This document shows, piece after piece, positions 9,102-16,688 of a DNA stretch of 49,551 nt. The position numbers were made by a program, and so were the translations under genes. Source of the stretch: Oscillospiraceae bacterium. GTDB lineage: Bacteria; Bacillota; Clostridia; Oscillospirales; Acutalibacteraceae. The stretch lies in contig WRBQ01000011.1 in assembly GCA_009784445.1 (NCBI GenBank), positions 1-49,551 on the forward strand, in the 5' to 3' direction. Position 1 is the first letter of the stretch, and each line of letters opens with the position of its first letter. A model generated the notes under the pieces. That model did not search any database. It was not told the DNA's origin and was given only the letters and a program-made list of their open reading frames with translations.

Positions 9102-9325
9102 ACGTGACTGTCACAGCGGGCAGCTGGGCGCGTGCATGGCTGCCCGGTGGCAAAGCGCAGCTCAACCTCCCCCACCCCGCCGCTGCGCAAGATGTACTAG
9201 CCGCTCTTGCATTCCCCGCTGACGAAGTTGGGTTGTTCGCCATCAACGGCGTTGCCGTGCCTAAAGATGCGCCGCTCAGCGACGGCGACACCGTCAGGTT
9301 ATTTCCAGTTGCAATGGGCGGATAA
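9098..9325 (+). CDS. MoaD/ThiS-family sulfur carrier for the AOR pterin cofactor
   Basis: 75 aa beta-grasp protein ending in the diagnostic VAMGG; the terminal Gly-Gly becomes a thiocarboxylate in sulfur transfer. The start is GTG at 9098, overlapping the AOR stop as GTGA, so it is translationally coupled. Other features include the hydrophobic FAINGVAVPKDAPLSDGDTV stretch typical of MoaD. Its place after AOR indicates a dedicated sulfur carrier for making the W/Mo-pterin dithiolene, as seen in many AOR operons. No MoaE or MoeB homologue is in the window. Confidence 0.85.
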   Translation: MNVTVTAGSWARAWLPGGKAQLNLPHPAAAQDVLAALAFPADEVGLFAINGVAVPKDAPLSDGDTVRLFPVAMGG

Positions 9326-9334
9326 AGTAATAAG

Positions 9335-9370
9335 AAACCCACCTTCTACGAGGCAGAGAGTGGGTTTTTT
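9335..9370 (+). terminator. Rho-independent terminator of the ferredoxin-AOR-moaD operon
   Basis: Stem AAACCCAC (9335-9342) and GTGGGTTT (9360-9367) followed by TTT, 10 bp after the moaD-like stop. Confidence 0.85.
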
Positions 9371-9391
9371 ATATAACTTTAAGATGTTGTC

Positions 9392-9421
9392 GCGAAGCGA
9401 GGAGCTCCCACCGCAGGTGGC
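9392..9421 (+). repeat. Short GC-rich interspersed repeat (copy 1)
   Basis: Contains GCGAAGCGA, GGAGC and the palindrome CCACCGCAGGTGG. Nearly the same 29-30 bp string occurs at 13402-13431. Both copies sit between genes, just beyond a 3' end. Confidence 0.7.
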
Positions 9422-9433
9422 AAAAAAGAACGC

Positions 9434-10696
9434 TTACGTCGCTTCGGCGGCAAGCTTTTGCATGTCAATTTTGCGGCGTTTTTTGAGGATGAACATGAGC
9501 ACCACGCCAGTGACTGCGCAGGCAGAAGCGATGACGAATGCGGGGAACATGTAGCCGATGTCACCGCCTTGTTGAACCACGAGATTGTTAAAATGCCCGC
9601 TAATTTGCCCGGCGGCAATGGCGCCGGCACCAAAACCCAGCAGCACAAAGCCATAGTTGGTGGCCATGTGCTTGGGACCAAAGAGATCTGCGGTGAGCAC
9701 AGGGAAGGTGCCCAATACGCCGCCATAACTCAGTCCAATGAACGCCACCAGCACAAACACGCCGCCGCCAGAAATCACGCCAACCAGCAGCGAAAGCACA
9801 GCCGAGCCACCCAGCATGAACATAATGGTGTTTGCACGGCCGAGTTTGTCGCTCAGCCAGCTCCAGCCTAGGCGGCCAAAGGCGTTGAACATGCTCACCA
9901 CCAGCACACCAAAGCTTGCGATATCTGCGTTAAAGCCATGCGCCTGCAAAATGGGGCTAACGAAGCCAATCATCATCAGCCCGCCCATGCAAGCGAGAGC
10001 AAAGGTGGCCACGCAAAGATAAAATTTGATGCTTTTCAGCATTTGCACGGGGGTATAGTTTTTGATAGGCACAGCGTTTGGTTTTGCGGCAGCTTGTTCC
10101 AAGCGCCAATCTTCAGGTGGGTTTTTGCAAAAGAAGCTACCTAGTGTGCACACCGTGAAGAAGACAATGGCCAGCACGCGAAAGGTATATTGCTCGCCCG
10201 CGCCAACGCCACCAAACAGCTGCAACAGCCACTGCGCTGCAGGTGAGAACATCACCCCGCCCAGCCCCAGCGATGACACAATGATGCCGGTGATCATGCC
10301 TTTGCGGTGCGGATACCACTTTTGTGCGCAGGCAATGGTGGTGGAATAGGTGAAACCCATGCCCATGCCGCCCATGATGCCATAGGTGATCCAAAGCAGC
10401 CAGCCTGCTTGCGGCGGAACAAACGATGCGCCCAAAAAACCCAAGCTAAGAATTAGCCCGCCAATGAACACAATGCGGCGTGTGCCATAGCGAATGCCCA
10501 GTTTGCCGCCCAGTGCTCCGCCAATGGTTAGCGTGGCCAGCAGCAGCGAAAACGTCAACTGTGCAGAGGCATGGTTGCCTTCGAACAGTGTGTTGGCAAT
10601 GCCGTTTTGAAACAAGCTCCAAATGTATGCAACGCCCAATGTCATCTGTATGCACACAGACGCCAATACGGCATAAACCCCAGGTTTTCTAGACAT
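9434..10696 (-). CDS. MFS transporter, oxalate/formate antiporter (OFA) type
   Basis: 420 aa, twelve-helix carrier. The N-terminus GVYAVLASVCIQMTLGVAYIWSLF is the classic OFA-subfamily opening, followed by an MFS loop-2/3 motif (GGKLGIRYGTRR). The C-terminus is a basic cytosolic tail (KKRRKIDMQKL). ATG at 10696 has GGGAGG upstream. Family members exchange small carboxylates (oxalate, formate, lactate and others), so a monocarboxylate is a reasonable substrate next to an acyl-CoA synthetase; the specific ligand cannot be read. It is 43 bp downstream of that synthetase on the same strand and probably shares its transcript. Confidence 0.88.
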   Translation of the reverse strand: MSRKPGVYAVLASVCIQMTLGVAYIWSLFQNGIANTLFEGNHASAQLTFSLLLATLTIGGALGGKLGIRYGTRRIVFIGGLILSLGFLGASFVPPQAGWLLWITYGIMGGMGMGFTYSTTIACAQKWYPHRKGMITGIIVSSLGLGGVMFSPAAQWLLQLFGGVGAGEQYTFRVLAIVFFTVCTLGSFFCKNPPEDWRLEQAAAKPNAVPIKNYTPVQMLKSIKFYLCVATFALACMGGLMMIGFVSPILQAHGFNADIASFGVLVVSMFNAFGRLGWSWLSDKLGRANTIMFMLGGSAVLSLLVGVISGGGVFVLVAFIGLSYGGVLGTFPVLTADLFGPKHMATNYGFVLLGFGAGAIAAGQISGHFNNLVVQQGGDIGYMFPAFVIASACAVTGVVLMFILKKRRKIDMQKLAAEAT

Positions 10697-10739
10697 AGAA
10701 AGACCTCCCTATTCATGAGTAAGTGTTGCCGCCGAGCGG

Positions 10740-12410
10740 CTAGTTGGCATTGTCCTTCTCACGAATTTCAACTCTGCGGATTTTGCCGCTAATGGTTTTG
10801 GGCAGCGATTCAACATATTCAACCACGCGCGGATATTTATAGGGCGCGGTAGTGTTCTTCACATGGTTTTGCAGCTCGCGGGTCAGTTCTGCTGTGCCCT
10901 CATAGCCTTTGCTGAGCACGATGGTGGCCTTCACGGCAAAACCGCGCGCTTCGTCGGGCACGCCGGTGACGGCACATTCGGTCACGGCGGGGTGTTCCAT
11001 CAGCACGCTTTCAACCTCAAAGGGGCCAATGCGATAGCCGCTGGATTTAATTACGTCATCCGTGCGGCCAACATACCAGAAAAAGCCCAGTTCGTCGCAA
11101 TGGGCAGTGTCGCCAGTGTGATATAGGCCATCACTCCAGTTTTGATCAGTTTTTTCGTCGTCACGGTAGTATCCCAAGAACATGCCGCAGGGTTTGCCGC
11201 CGCCAGCTTCGTCAGTGCGGATGCAGATTTCGCCAATGACACCGGGAGCGCATTCGTTGCCGTTTTCGTCCGCGATGATCATGCGGTAGCCGGGCACGGG
11301 CAAGCCCATGCTGCCCAGCCGCGGCTGCATCCAAGGGTAACCCGTCCAGCAGCACAGGGTGGTTTCGCTTTGGCCAAAGCCCTCAAAGGTTTTGCAACCT
11401 GTGCCGGCTTTCCATGCGCGGTAGACCTCGGGGTTCAGTGCCTCGCCGGCGGTGGTGCAGTGGCGCAGTGCCGACAAGTCATAGGCCGACAAGTCCTCTT
11501 TAATCAGGAAGCGGTACATCGTGGGTGGCGCGCAGAAAGTCGGGATTTTGTAATCCTGCAACTTTTGCAAAATGTCGCTGGCGATGAAACGGTCAAAGTC
11601 GTAAGTAAACACGGTCGCACCTGCCATCCATTGGCCATACATCTTGCCCCACAGGCTTTTCAGCCAGCCGGTGTCGCTAATGGTGAAGTGCAGGTCGTCT
11701 TCTTCGCAGCGGTGCCAAAAACAGCCAGTCATAATATGCCCCAGCGGGTAGTAATAGTCGTGCGCCACCATTTTGGGGTAGCCCGTGGTGCCAGACGAAA
11801 ACGCCATGAGCATCATGTCGTCGCCACCTGCGTTGCGGGGGATTTCTGTTTCAGGTGCGGCTTCGAACTCCGCGTCAAAATCAAGCCAGCCTTCACGTGC
11901 GCCGCCCCACACCGCGAGTTTTTCCACGGTGGGACACTCGGGCAGGGCTTCTTCCATCGCTTCGCACACGCCGTAGCGCGGGGTGGTCACTAGCATTTTA
12001 ATGCTGGCGGCATTGCAGCGATATTCCAAGTCCTTTTTTGTTAACTGAAATGTGGCGGGTACGGCCACCGCGCCCATGCGGTGCAAGCCCATTAGCACCG
12101 GCCAATAGCGCCAGTCGCGTGCCATGGTCAGCAGCACCATGTCGCCTTTGCCAATGCCCTGTGCCAGAAAAAAGTTTGCGGCTTTCACCGAAAGTCGGCG
12201 CATTTCTTCAAACGTAAAGCGCATTTCGGCGCCGTCGTTGGCCAGCCAAAGCATGGCCAAGCGGTCGGGCGTTTCGGCGGCCATTTCGTCTAAGCAGTCA
12301 AAAGCGTAGTTATAATTGTCTGGTGCGGTGATTTTATAATTCTTTTGCAGGTCCTCAAGGGTCACATAATCGTCGCGGTTGCGTCCGGTGAATTTCTCAT
12401 AGAACGGCAT
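10740..12410 (-). CDS. AMP-forming acyl-CoA synthetase (acetyl/medium-chain type)
   Basis: 556 aa adenylate-forming ligase: acid + ATP + CoA to acyl-CoA. Visible core motifs are FSSGTTGYPK (A3, about 204-213), GFGQSETT (A5), YHTGDTAHCDELGFFWYVGR (A7/A8) with the hinge Asp, and PKTISGKIRR with the catalytic Lys543 near the C-terminus. The overall pattern is closest to acetate/medium-chain ligases rather than long-chain ones. ATG at 12410 follows AAGGAG. It has its own promoter (12444-12472) and is followed by the OFA carrier, suggesting uptake and activation of a short organic acid. Confidence 0.9.
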   Translation of the reverse strand: MPFYEKFTGRNRDDYVTLEDLQKNYKITAPDNYNYAFDCLDEMAAETPDRLAMLWLANDGAEMRFTFEEMRRLSVKAANFFLAQGIGKGDMVLLTMARDWRYWPVLMGLHRMGAVAVPATFQLTKKDLEYRCNAASIKMLVTTPRYGVCEAMEEALPECPTVEKLAVWGGAREGWLDFDAEFEAAPETEIPRNAGGDDMMLMAFSSGTTGYPKMVAHDYYYPLGHIMTGCFWHRCEEDDLHFTISDTGWLKSLWGKMYGQWMAGATVFTYDFDRFIASDILQKLQDYKIPTFCAPPTMYRFLIKEDLSAYDLSALRHCTTAGEALNPEVYRAWKAGTGCKTFEGFGQSETTLCCWTGYPWMQPRLGSMGLPVPGYRMIIADENGNECAPGVIGEICIRTDEAGGGKPCGMFLGYYRDDEKTDQNWSDGLYHTGDTAHCDELGFFWYVGRTDDVIKSSGYRIGPFEVESVLMEHPAVTECAVTGVPDEARGFAVKATIVLSKGYEGTAELTRELQNHVKNTTAPYKYPRVVEYVESLPKTISGKIRRVEIREKDNAN

Positions 12411-12443
12411 AAGCTTCTCCTTCGCACGTCATTTTATCCCACT

Positions 12444-12472
12444 ATTATACCATATCTGGGCCGCCACGTCAA
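12444..12472 (-). promoter_or_regulatory. Sigma-A promoter of the acyl-CoA synthetase-OFA carrier unit
   Basis: Minus strand TTGACG (12472-12467), 17-bp spacer, TATAAT (12449-12444); 34 bp before the ATG. Confidence 0.8.
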
Positions 12473-12485
12473 GAAAAAATCATGC

Positions 12486-13310
12486 TCATCGCAAAAAGTC
12501 TTCGTTGAGCGTTAGCCCAAATTCGCGCGCAACTGACAAAAAGTCCTCGCGTGTGATGGTTTGGCGCTTGTGCTCCCCTGCCATGCTCATGGTGGCCACT
12601 TTGATGGCGGCGGCTTTCTCAATCACATGCAGCAGACCGTAAGTGGTGTCGAAATCCTCACCGGTGCAGAAGATGCCATGGTGCGCCCAAACGGCAGCGT
12701 CATAGGTTTCCATCAGCTTGCTGGTGGCGATGCCCACATCGGGTTTGCCGGGCAGCATCCACGGCACCACGCCCACACCTGCGGGGAAGATAATGGGGCA
12801 TTCGGTCATCATTTGCCACAGCTCGTGCGAAAACACTTGGGCGTCAAGCGGCAGCACAAAAGTCAACGCGATAATATTCACCGGGTGACCGTGATACACC
12901 ACGCGGAACTTGCCGTCTGTGGCCAGTTTTTTCACTTGGTGGTTGAGCAAATGCGTAGGCAGCTCGCAGGTTGGGCCGCCGCCATCAGCAAAGCCCCAGA
13001 TCACGCGATACTGCTCCCCAGTTGCGTCAACTTCCAGAATGCCTAGGCAGCTTTCGGGCTTGAGCTCCACATTGCGGAAGAACTTGCCCGTGCCGGTGAA
13101 CAGAAAGAACTCCCCTGCTAGGTTCGGCACGCTTGCATGAATGGGCAGCCAAGCACCGCTTGTGTTGAGCTGCGGAGCAATGGCAGCGATTTCTTCGGGC
13201 TTAATGCGATAGGACGCGTTGCCGCCGTTGCGCTCGTGCCAGCCTGCGGCATAGCCATCGGTGCACATGCGGATGAAGCCTTGCATGAAACTTTGATTTA
13301 GAACAGACAT
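12486..13310 (-). CDS. rhaD: Rhamnulose-1-phosphate aldolase
   Basis: 274 aa class II zinc aldolase, exactly the length of the E. coli enzyme, splitting L-rhamnulose 1-phosphate to dihydroxyacetone phosphate and L-lactaldehyde. Recognisable blocks are GWHERNGGN (phosphate-binding Gly-rich loop), GTGKFFRNV, ELPTH (catalytic Glu116), VVYHGHPVN (zinc His140 and His142) and WAHHGIF (zinc His211). These sit one position from the E. coli E117/H141/H143/H212 set. ATG at 13310 is preceded by GAGGAG. It follows the IDH gene across a terminator-like hairpin. No rhaA or rhaB is nearby, so it may serve a dispersed rhamnose or fucose route. Confidence 0.9.
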   Translation of the reverse strand: MSVLNQSFMQGFIRMCTDGYAAGWHERNGGNASYRIKPEEIAAIAPQLNTSGAWLPIHASVPNLAGEFFLFTGTGKFFRNVELKPESCLGILEVDATGEQYRVIWGFADGGGPTCELPTHLLNHQVKKLATDGKFRVVYHGHPVNIIALTFVLPLDAQVFSHELWQMMTECPIIFPAGVGVVPWMLPGKPDVGIATSKLMETYDAAVWAHHGIFCTGEDFDTTYGLLHVIEKAAAIKVATMSMAGEHKRQTITREDFLSVAREFGLTLNEDFLR

Positions 13311-13336
13311 GATATTCTCTCCTCATGATTGAAAGT

Positions 13337-13365
13337 AAAAAGCCCCTTGAGGATAGCCAAGGGGC
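13337..13365 (-). terminator. Terminator after isocitrate dehydrogenase, just upstream of rhaD
   Basis: Minus-strand stem GCCCCTTG/CAAGGGGC (13365-13358 and 13349-13342) followed by TTTTT (13341-13337). It lies only 27 bp before the rhaD start, with no separate rhaD promoter recognised, so it may act as a partial terminator setting rhaD level. Confidence 0.75.
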
Positions 13366-13401
13366 AAATTTGTGATTTCGCACAACCTAGCCGAGAAAAC
13401 A

Positions 13402-13431
13402 GCGAAGCGACGGAGCCCCACCGCAGGTGGC
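13402..13431 (+). repeat. Short GC-rich interspersed repeat (copy 2)
   Basis: Same unit as 9392-9421: GCGAAGCGA, GGAGC, then CCACCGCAGGTGG; one extra base in the middle. A further GCGAAGCGA follows at 13430. Confidence 0.7.
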
Positions 13432-13440
13432 GAAGCGACA

Positions 13441-14889
13441 TTAGTCTTCGCCTTGGGCCATGGTGTAGCCGGGTTCGCCGTTGATTTCTAGCAATTTTTC
13501 TACGTGCATCCATTGATGTTTGGTGGCAACTTGCGCAAGTAAGGCCATCACTTGCTCAGGCGATGCACCAGCAGTGGCGTCGCGCAGCACAAAGCGGCAG
13601 CGCCAATGGTCGACGCAGTCAGGCTGGGTGTCGCCGATGGGATAAACCTTCGTGCCGCGGTTGGAGATCATTTTCAAGCGGAAATCAGAGGCTTCCACGA
13701 TGCTGTCCAAGCTTTGGCCAAGCGACTCAGCATTCTGCGGCCACTCGATGAAGATATCCGCGCCAATCACGCGGCGTGATTCGGGAATGACGAATGCCGG
13801 ATTTTCTGGAATATTCGGCATTTGAATGGCTTGATGCTCACGTGCTTGCCATTGGGTTGGCTTGCGGCCGAGGTTATCGATAATCGCTTGAGTATACTCG
13901 CTGGTTTTGGCGCCTTTGTCGTAGCCAATCACGTCGCCAGTGGCAGCTTTGCCCTCTTCAATGGTCACCATCACTGCGTTTTCGATGAGCGTTGCAGCGT
14001 CGAACTCGCCAATGTGCCGCAGCATCATTACCGCGGAAAGAATGACCGCCGTGGGGTTGATGACATCTTTGCCGGCGTATTTGGGCGCGGAGCCGTGCAC
14101 GGCCTCGAAAATGGCGATGTCGTTGCCCAAGTTCGCCGTTGGCGCAAAACCCAAGCCGCCAACTAGGCCTGATGTGAGGTCGCTGATGATATCACCGTTC
14201 ATGTTTGTCGTAACAATCACGTCATACTGTTCGGGTTTTTTGACCAATTGATGTGCACAATTATCAATAATCACATGCCAGGATTCAATGTCGGGGTATT
14301 CCGGCGCGATTTCTTCGAAGGTTTTTTTCAGCAAGCCCTCGGTCATCTTCATAATATTGGCTTTGGTGGCACAGGCAACCGACTTGCGACCTTCGGCACG
14401 TGCGAACTCAAAAGCAGTGCGCACGATTTTTTCGCAGCCCTTGCGTGAAATGAGCTTCAGGCATTGTGCCACGCCGGGGGTTTGCATGTGTTCGATGCCG
14501 GCATATAGGTCTTCCACGTTTTCGCGCACGATAACCACGTCAATGCCGCGGCCGCTGTAGGGCGTGGTGACACCTGGGAACTCGCGTGCGGGGCGAATGT
14601 TTGCGTATGTTTCAAACAGCTTGCGCAGGGTGACGTTGGCGCTTTTTTGGCCAAAGCCCACGGGTGTGCCCAGCGGCCCCTTGAGCACCACGCGGTTTTT
14701 CTTGATGGACTCAATCGTGTCGGCAGGCACGCCAGACGGAATGCCCTGTTTGAACACGCGTTCGCCTGCGTGACGTTCTTCCCATTCAATATTAACGCCA
14801 GCAGCGTCGATGATTTTCATCGCTGCGCCAACGCATTCTGGGCCAATGCCGTCGCCCGGAATCACTGTGATCACTCTTTTGTTTTGCAT
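13441..14889 (-). CDS. icd: Isocitrate dehydrogenase with C-terminal extension (Thermus/Rickettsia type)
   Basis: 482 aa; oxidative decarboxylation of isocitrate to 2-oxoglutarate. ATG at 14889 follows AGGAGG; upstream in-frame codons lie within the leader. The beta-decarboxylating dehydrogenase fold is clear: VIPGDGIGPE at the N-terminus, KGPLGTPVGFGQKSANVTLR (substrate Ser/Asn region), VRENVEDLYAGIEH, then NMNGDIISDLTSGLVGGLG (metal Asp residues) and EAVHGSAPKYAGKDVINPTA. About 140 extra residues follow the catalytic core (from about 340), matching the IDH subfamily with an added C-terminal domain rather than 3-isopropylmalate dehydrogenase. Coenzyme preference is not assigned. It probably works with the citrate synthase at 3633. 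Confidence 0.88.
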   Translation of the reverse strand: MQNKRVITVIPGDGIGPECVGAAMKIIDAAGVNIEWEERHAGERVFKQGIPSGVPADTIESIKKNRVVLKGPLGTPVGFGQKSANVTLRKLFETYANIRPAREFPGVTTPYSGRGIDVVIVRENVEDLYAGIEHMQTPGVAQCLKLISRKGCEKIVRTAFEFARAEGRKSVACATKANIMKMTEGLLKKTFEEIAPEYPDIESWHVIIDNCAHQLVKKPEQYDVIVTTNMNGDIISDLTSGLVGGLGFAPTANLGNDIAIFEAVHGSAPKYAGKDVINPTAVILSAVMMLRHIGEFDAATLIENAVMVTIEEGKAATGDVIGYDKGAKTSEYTQAIIDNLGRKPTQWQAREHQAIQMPNIPENPAFVIPESRRVIGADIFIEWPQNAESLGQSLDSIVEASDFRLKMISNRGTKVYPIGDTQPDCVDHWRCRFVLRDATAGASPEQVMALLAQVATKHQWMHVEKLLEINGEPGYTMAQGED

Positions 14890-14982
14890 GTTTATCCTCC
14901 TGAGCCGCAAATCGCGGGTTTTTATTGAAAAGATGCCCTGAACAATAATCCGGTACAGGGCAAAGCTGATATGCCAAAAACC

Positions 14983-15011
14983 ATTATACCATATGCCTGA
15001 TTGCATGTCAA
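14983..15011 (-). promoter_or_regulatory. Sigma-A promoter of isocitrate dehydrogenase
   Basis: Minus strand TTGACA (15011-15006), 17-bp spacer, TATAAT (14988-14983). The roughly 90-nt leader before the ATG contains GCCCTG/CAGGGC complementary arms, a possible leader hairpin. Confidence 0.85.
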
Positions 15012-15042
15012 GAGTAGTTGCCTTAATATTGCCAATTCGGGC

Positions 15043-15071
15043 TTGACCTTTTTGTCAAAATATGCTATAAT
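15043..15071 (+). promoter_or_regulatory. Sigma-A promoter of the SGNH/carbamoyltransferase/SxtJ-K operon
   Basis: TTGACC (15043-15048), 17-bp spacer, TATAAT (15066-15071). It is divergent from the IDH promoter about 30 bp away; 31 bp before the TTG start. Confidence 0.85.
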
Positions 15072-15101
15072 ATCCAAAAAAATGCGAAGGAGAAGCTGAT
15101 T

Positions 15102-16688
15102 TTGGTGCCTGTTGTCATTTTTACCGTCCTATTGATTATATCAACAATGCTTTTGTTTTTTTCACATCAAGGTAAAAACAACCCAAACAGTGTTTTTCAC
15201 AAAGCCCTATTTAATATCCAAGGTGTACGTGTGTTGCCCATGCGTGCACTAGTGTATACGTCTGTGGCGTTAGCCGTGGTGTTTCTGGGGCTGATGATTG
15301 CAGATCTTTCCTTAGGTTTGGCACCAAGCCTAGCACGGGACTATCACTTATCAAGAATGATGATGGAAACCCGAACGCAAGCGTATGATTTTCCATTGGT
15401 AGCCATTCGTGGGCGCGATGAAATTCCGCCTAAAGAACGGCCGCGTATTTTGGTGATTGGTGATTCCTTTACGTGGGGTGTTGGTGTTCCCAATCTCAAT
15501 CAAACCTTCCATCACATTATGCGTGACGAATTGCACCGGCAAGGTTTTGATGTGGACGTTTTTGTTTTGGGTTTTGGTTCCACCCAAACGGACCACCATC
15601 TTGGTTGGTTGCGAGACAGCACAGCATTGCAAACCATTTCGCCAGATTTGATTGTGATAGCCTATTACATGGATGATGTGAGCTTGGACACCATGCCGCA
15701 ATACCATTTGCCTATGCACATGCCCGTTAGCATTCAACGCGTCAGCAGCCGATTTCCCATTGCTGCATTTCGTAATATTTTCCCAAGTTTTTATATTGCA
15801 TTGGATAGCATGCTTGCCTTGCGCTTTAGCCACAACGAAAATCGCTTTAATCATGCCGAAAGCGGTTATACGGCATTTGCTTGGATCAACATGCTCACCC
15901 AAAGTCCACATATTGACCGCTGGGAGCAGCATGCTGTGCAGCCATTGGCACAGTTGACGCAGCAAGCCAATATCCCTACAATAGTTTTCCCGATTATTTG
16001 CTCGGTGTATATGGATTTGATGGACGTGAATTTGTCGCGAACTATTCCGGTGTGGGAGCGTGCCGGTATTCCGGTTTATAGCCCATTAGACGCCTTTGTG
16101 GATTACGTTCGCGCGAATCCTCGTTTGCGCAATTTGTTGCAAGCTTCAATTACCGATTACCACCACGGCCCCGCTGCTTCTTGGTTTCAGGGGCGCTTTT
16201 TGGCAGATATTTTGATCGAAAGCTATGCACATATTTTGGGCGAACGAGGCACGCGCAACCGGGATAGCCTTGCGATTGAATTTAGCGATTGGCTGCCCTT
16301 TAGTCTGAGCCCCCAAGTACTGCAGCAAAGCGTCGATGTTGCGCAATATACCATTGAATTTCCTGCAAGTGATGCATCAAACGGCTTTTTAACTTGGTTC
16401 ATGCGCCGCCCGCATGTGTTGCTTAATTTTCGGCATCCGGTGCGCCTGTCATCAATCATGGTTGAAGGAGAAAATCTGCGCAACGTGCAAGTTTATACAC
16501 TGGGGCTTAATCTGGACTTAGGTTTTGATGATCAGCGGCCACAACGCCTGCGTGAACGCAATGGCGTGCTTGCAGGCTGCGAGCGTTATGTCACGTCGTT
16601 GCTAATTCGCGCATCCACAGTGAATAATGCCGGCGCACAGCTAACCCTCACCATCGAAAACCAAGGCGAAAGGGAGATGTTTTTTTGA
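15102..16688 (+). CDS. Membrane-anchored SGNH/GDSL-type hydrolase (SxtL-like)
   Basis: 528 aa, TTG start (GTG one codon later is an alternative) behind AAGGAG. Two N-terminal hydrophobic helices (about 3-20 and 49-70) would anchor it, with the bulk outside. The hydrolase block I is RILVIGDSFTWGVGV with nucleophile Ser122; the predicted Asp-His block is ITDYHHGPAAS. A typical esterase/acyltransferase fold is expected, with a C-terminal beta-rich region of unknown role. It overlaps the carbamoyltransferase by four bases (TTGA). The SGNH enzyme, carbamoyltransferase, SxtJ and SxtK combination matches sxtL, sxtI, sxtJ and sxtK of the saxitoxin cluster and similar cassettes of unknown function elsewhere. 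Substrate is unknown. Confidence 0.75.
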   Translation: MVPVVIFTVLLIISTMLLFFSHQGKNNPNSVFHKALFNIQGVRVLPMRALVYTSVALAVVFLGLMIADLSLGLAPSLARDYHLSRMMMETRTQAYDFPLVAIRGRDEIPPKERPRILVIGDSFTWGVGVPNLNQTFHHIMRDELHRQGFDVDVFVLGFGSTQTDHHLGWLRDSTALQTISPDLIVIAYYMDDVSLDTMPQYHLPMHMPVSIQRVSSRFPIAAFRNIFPSFYIALDSMLALRFSHNENRFNHAESGYTAFAWINMLTQSPHIDRWEQHAVQPLAQLTQQANIPTIVFPIICSVYMDLMDVNLSRTIPVWERAGIPVYSPLDAFVDYVRANPRLRNLLQASITDYHHGPAASWFQGRFLADILIESYAHILGERGTRNRDSLAIEFSDWLPFSLSPQVLQQSVDVAQYTIEFPASDASNGFLTWFMRRPHVLLNFRHPVRLSSIMVEGENLRNVQVYTLGLNLDLGFDDQRPQRLRERNGVLAGCERYVTSLLIRASTVNNAGAQLTLTIENQGEREMFF

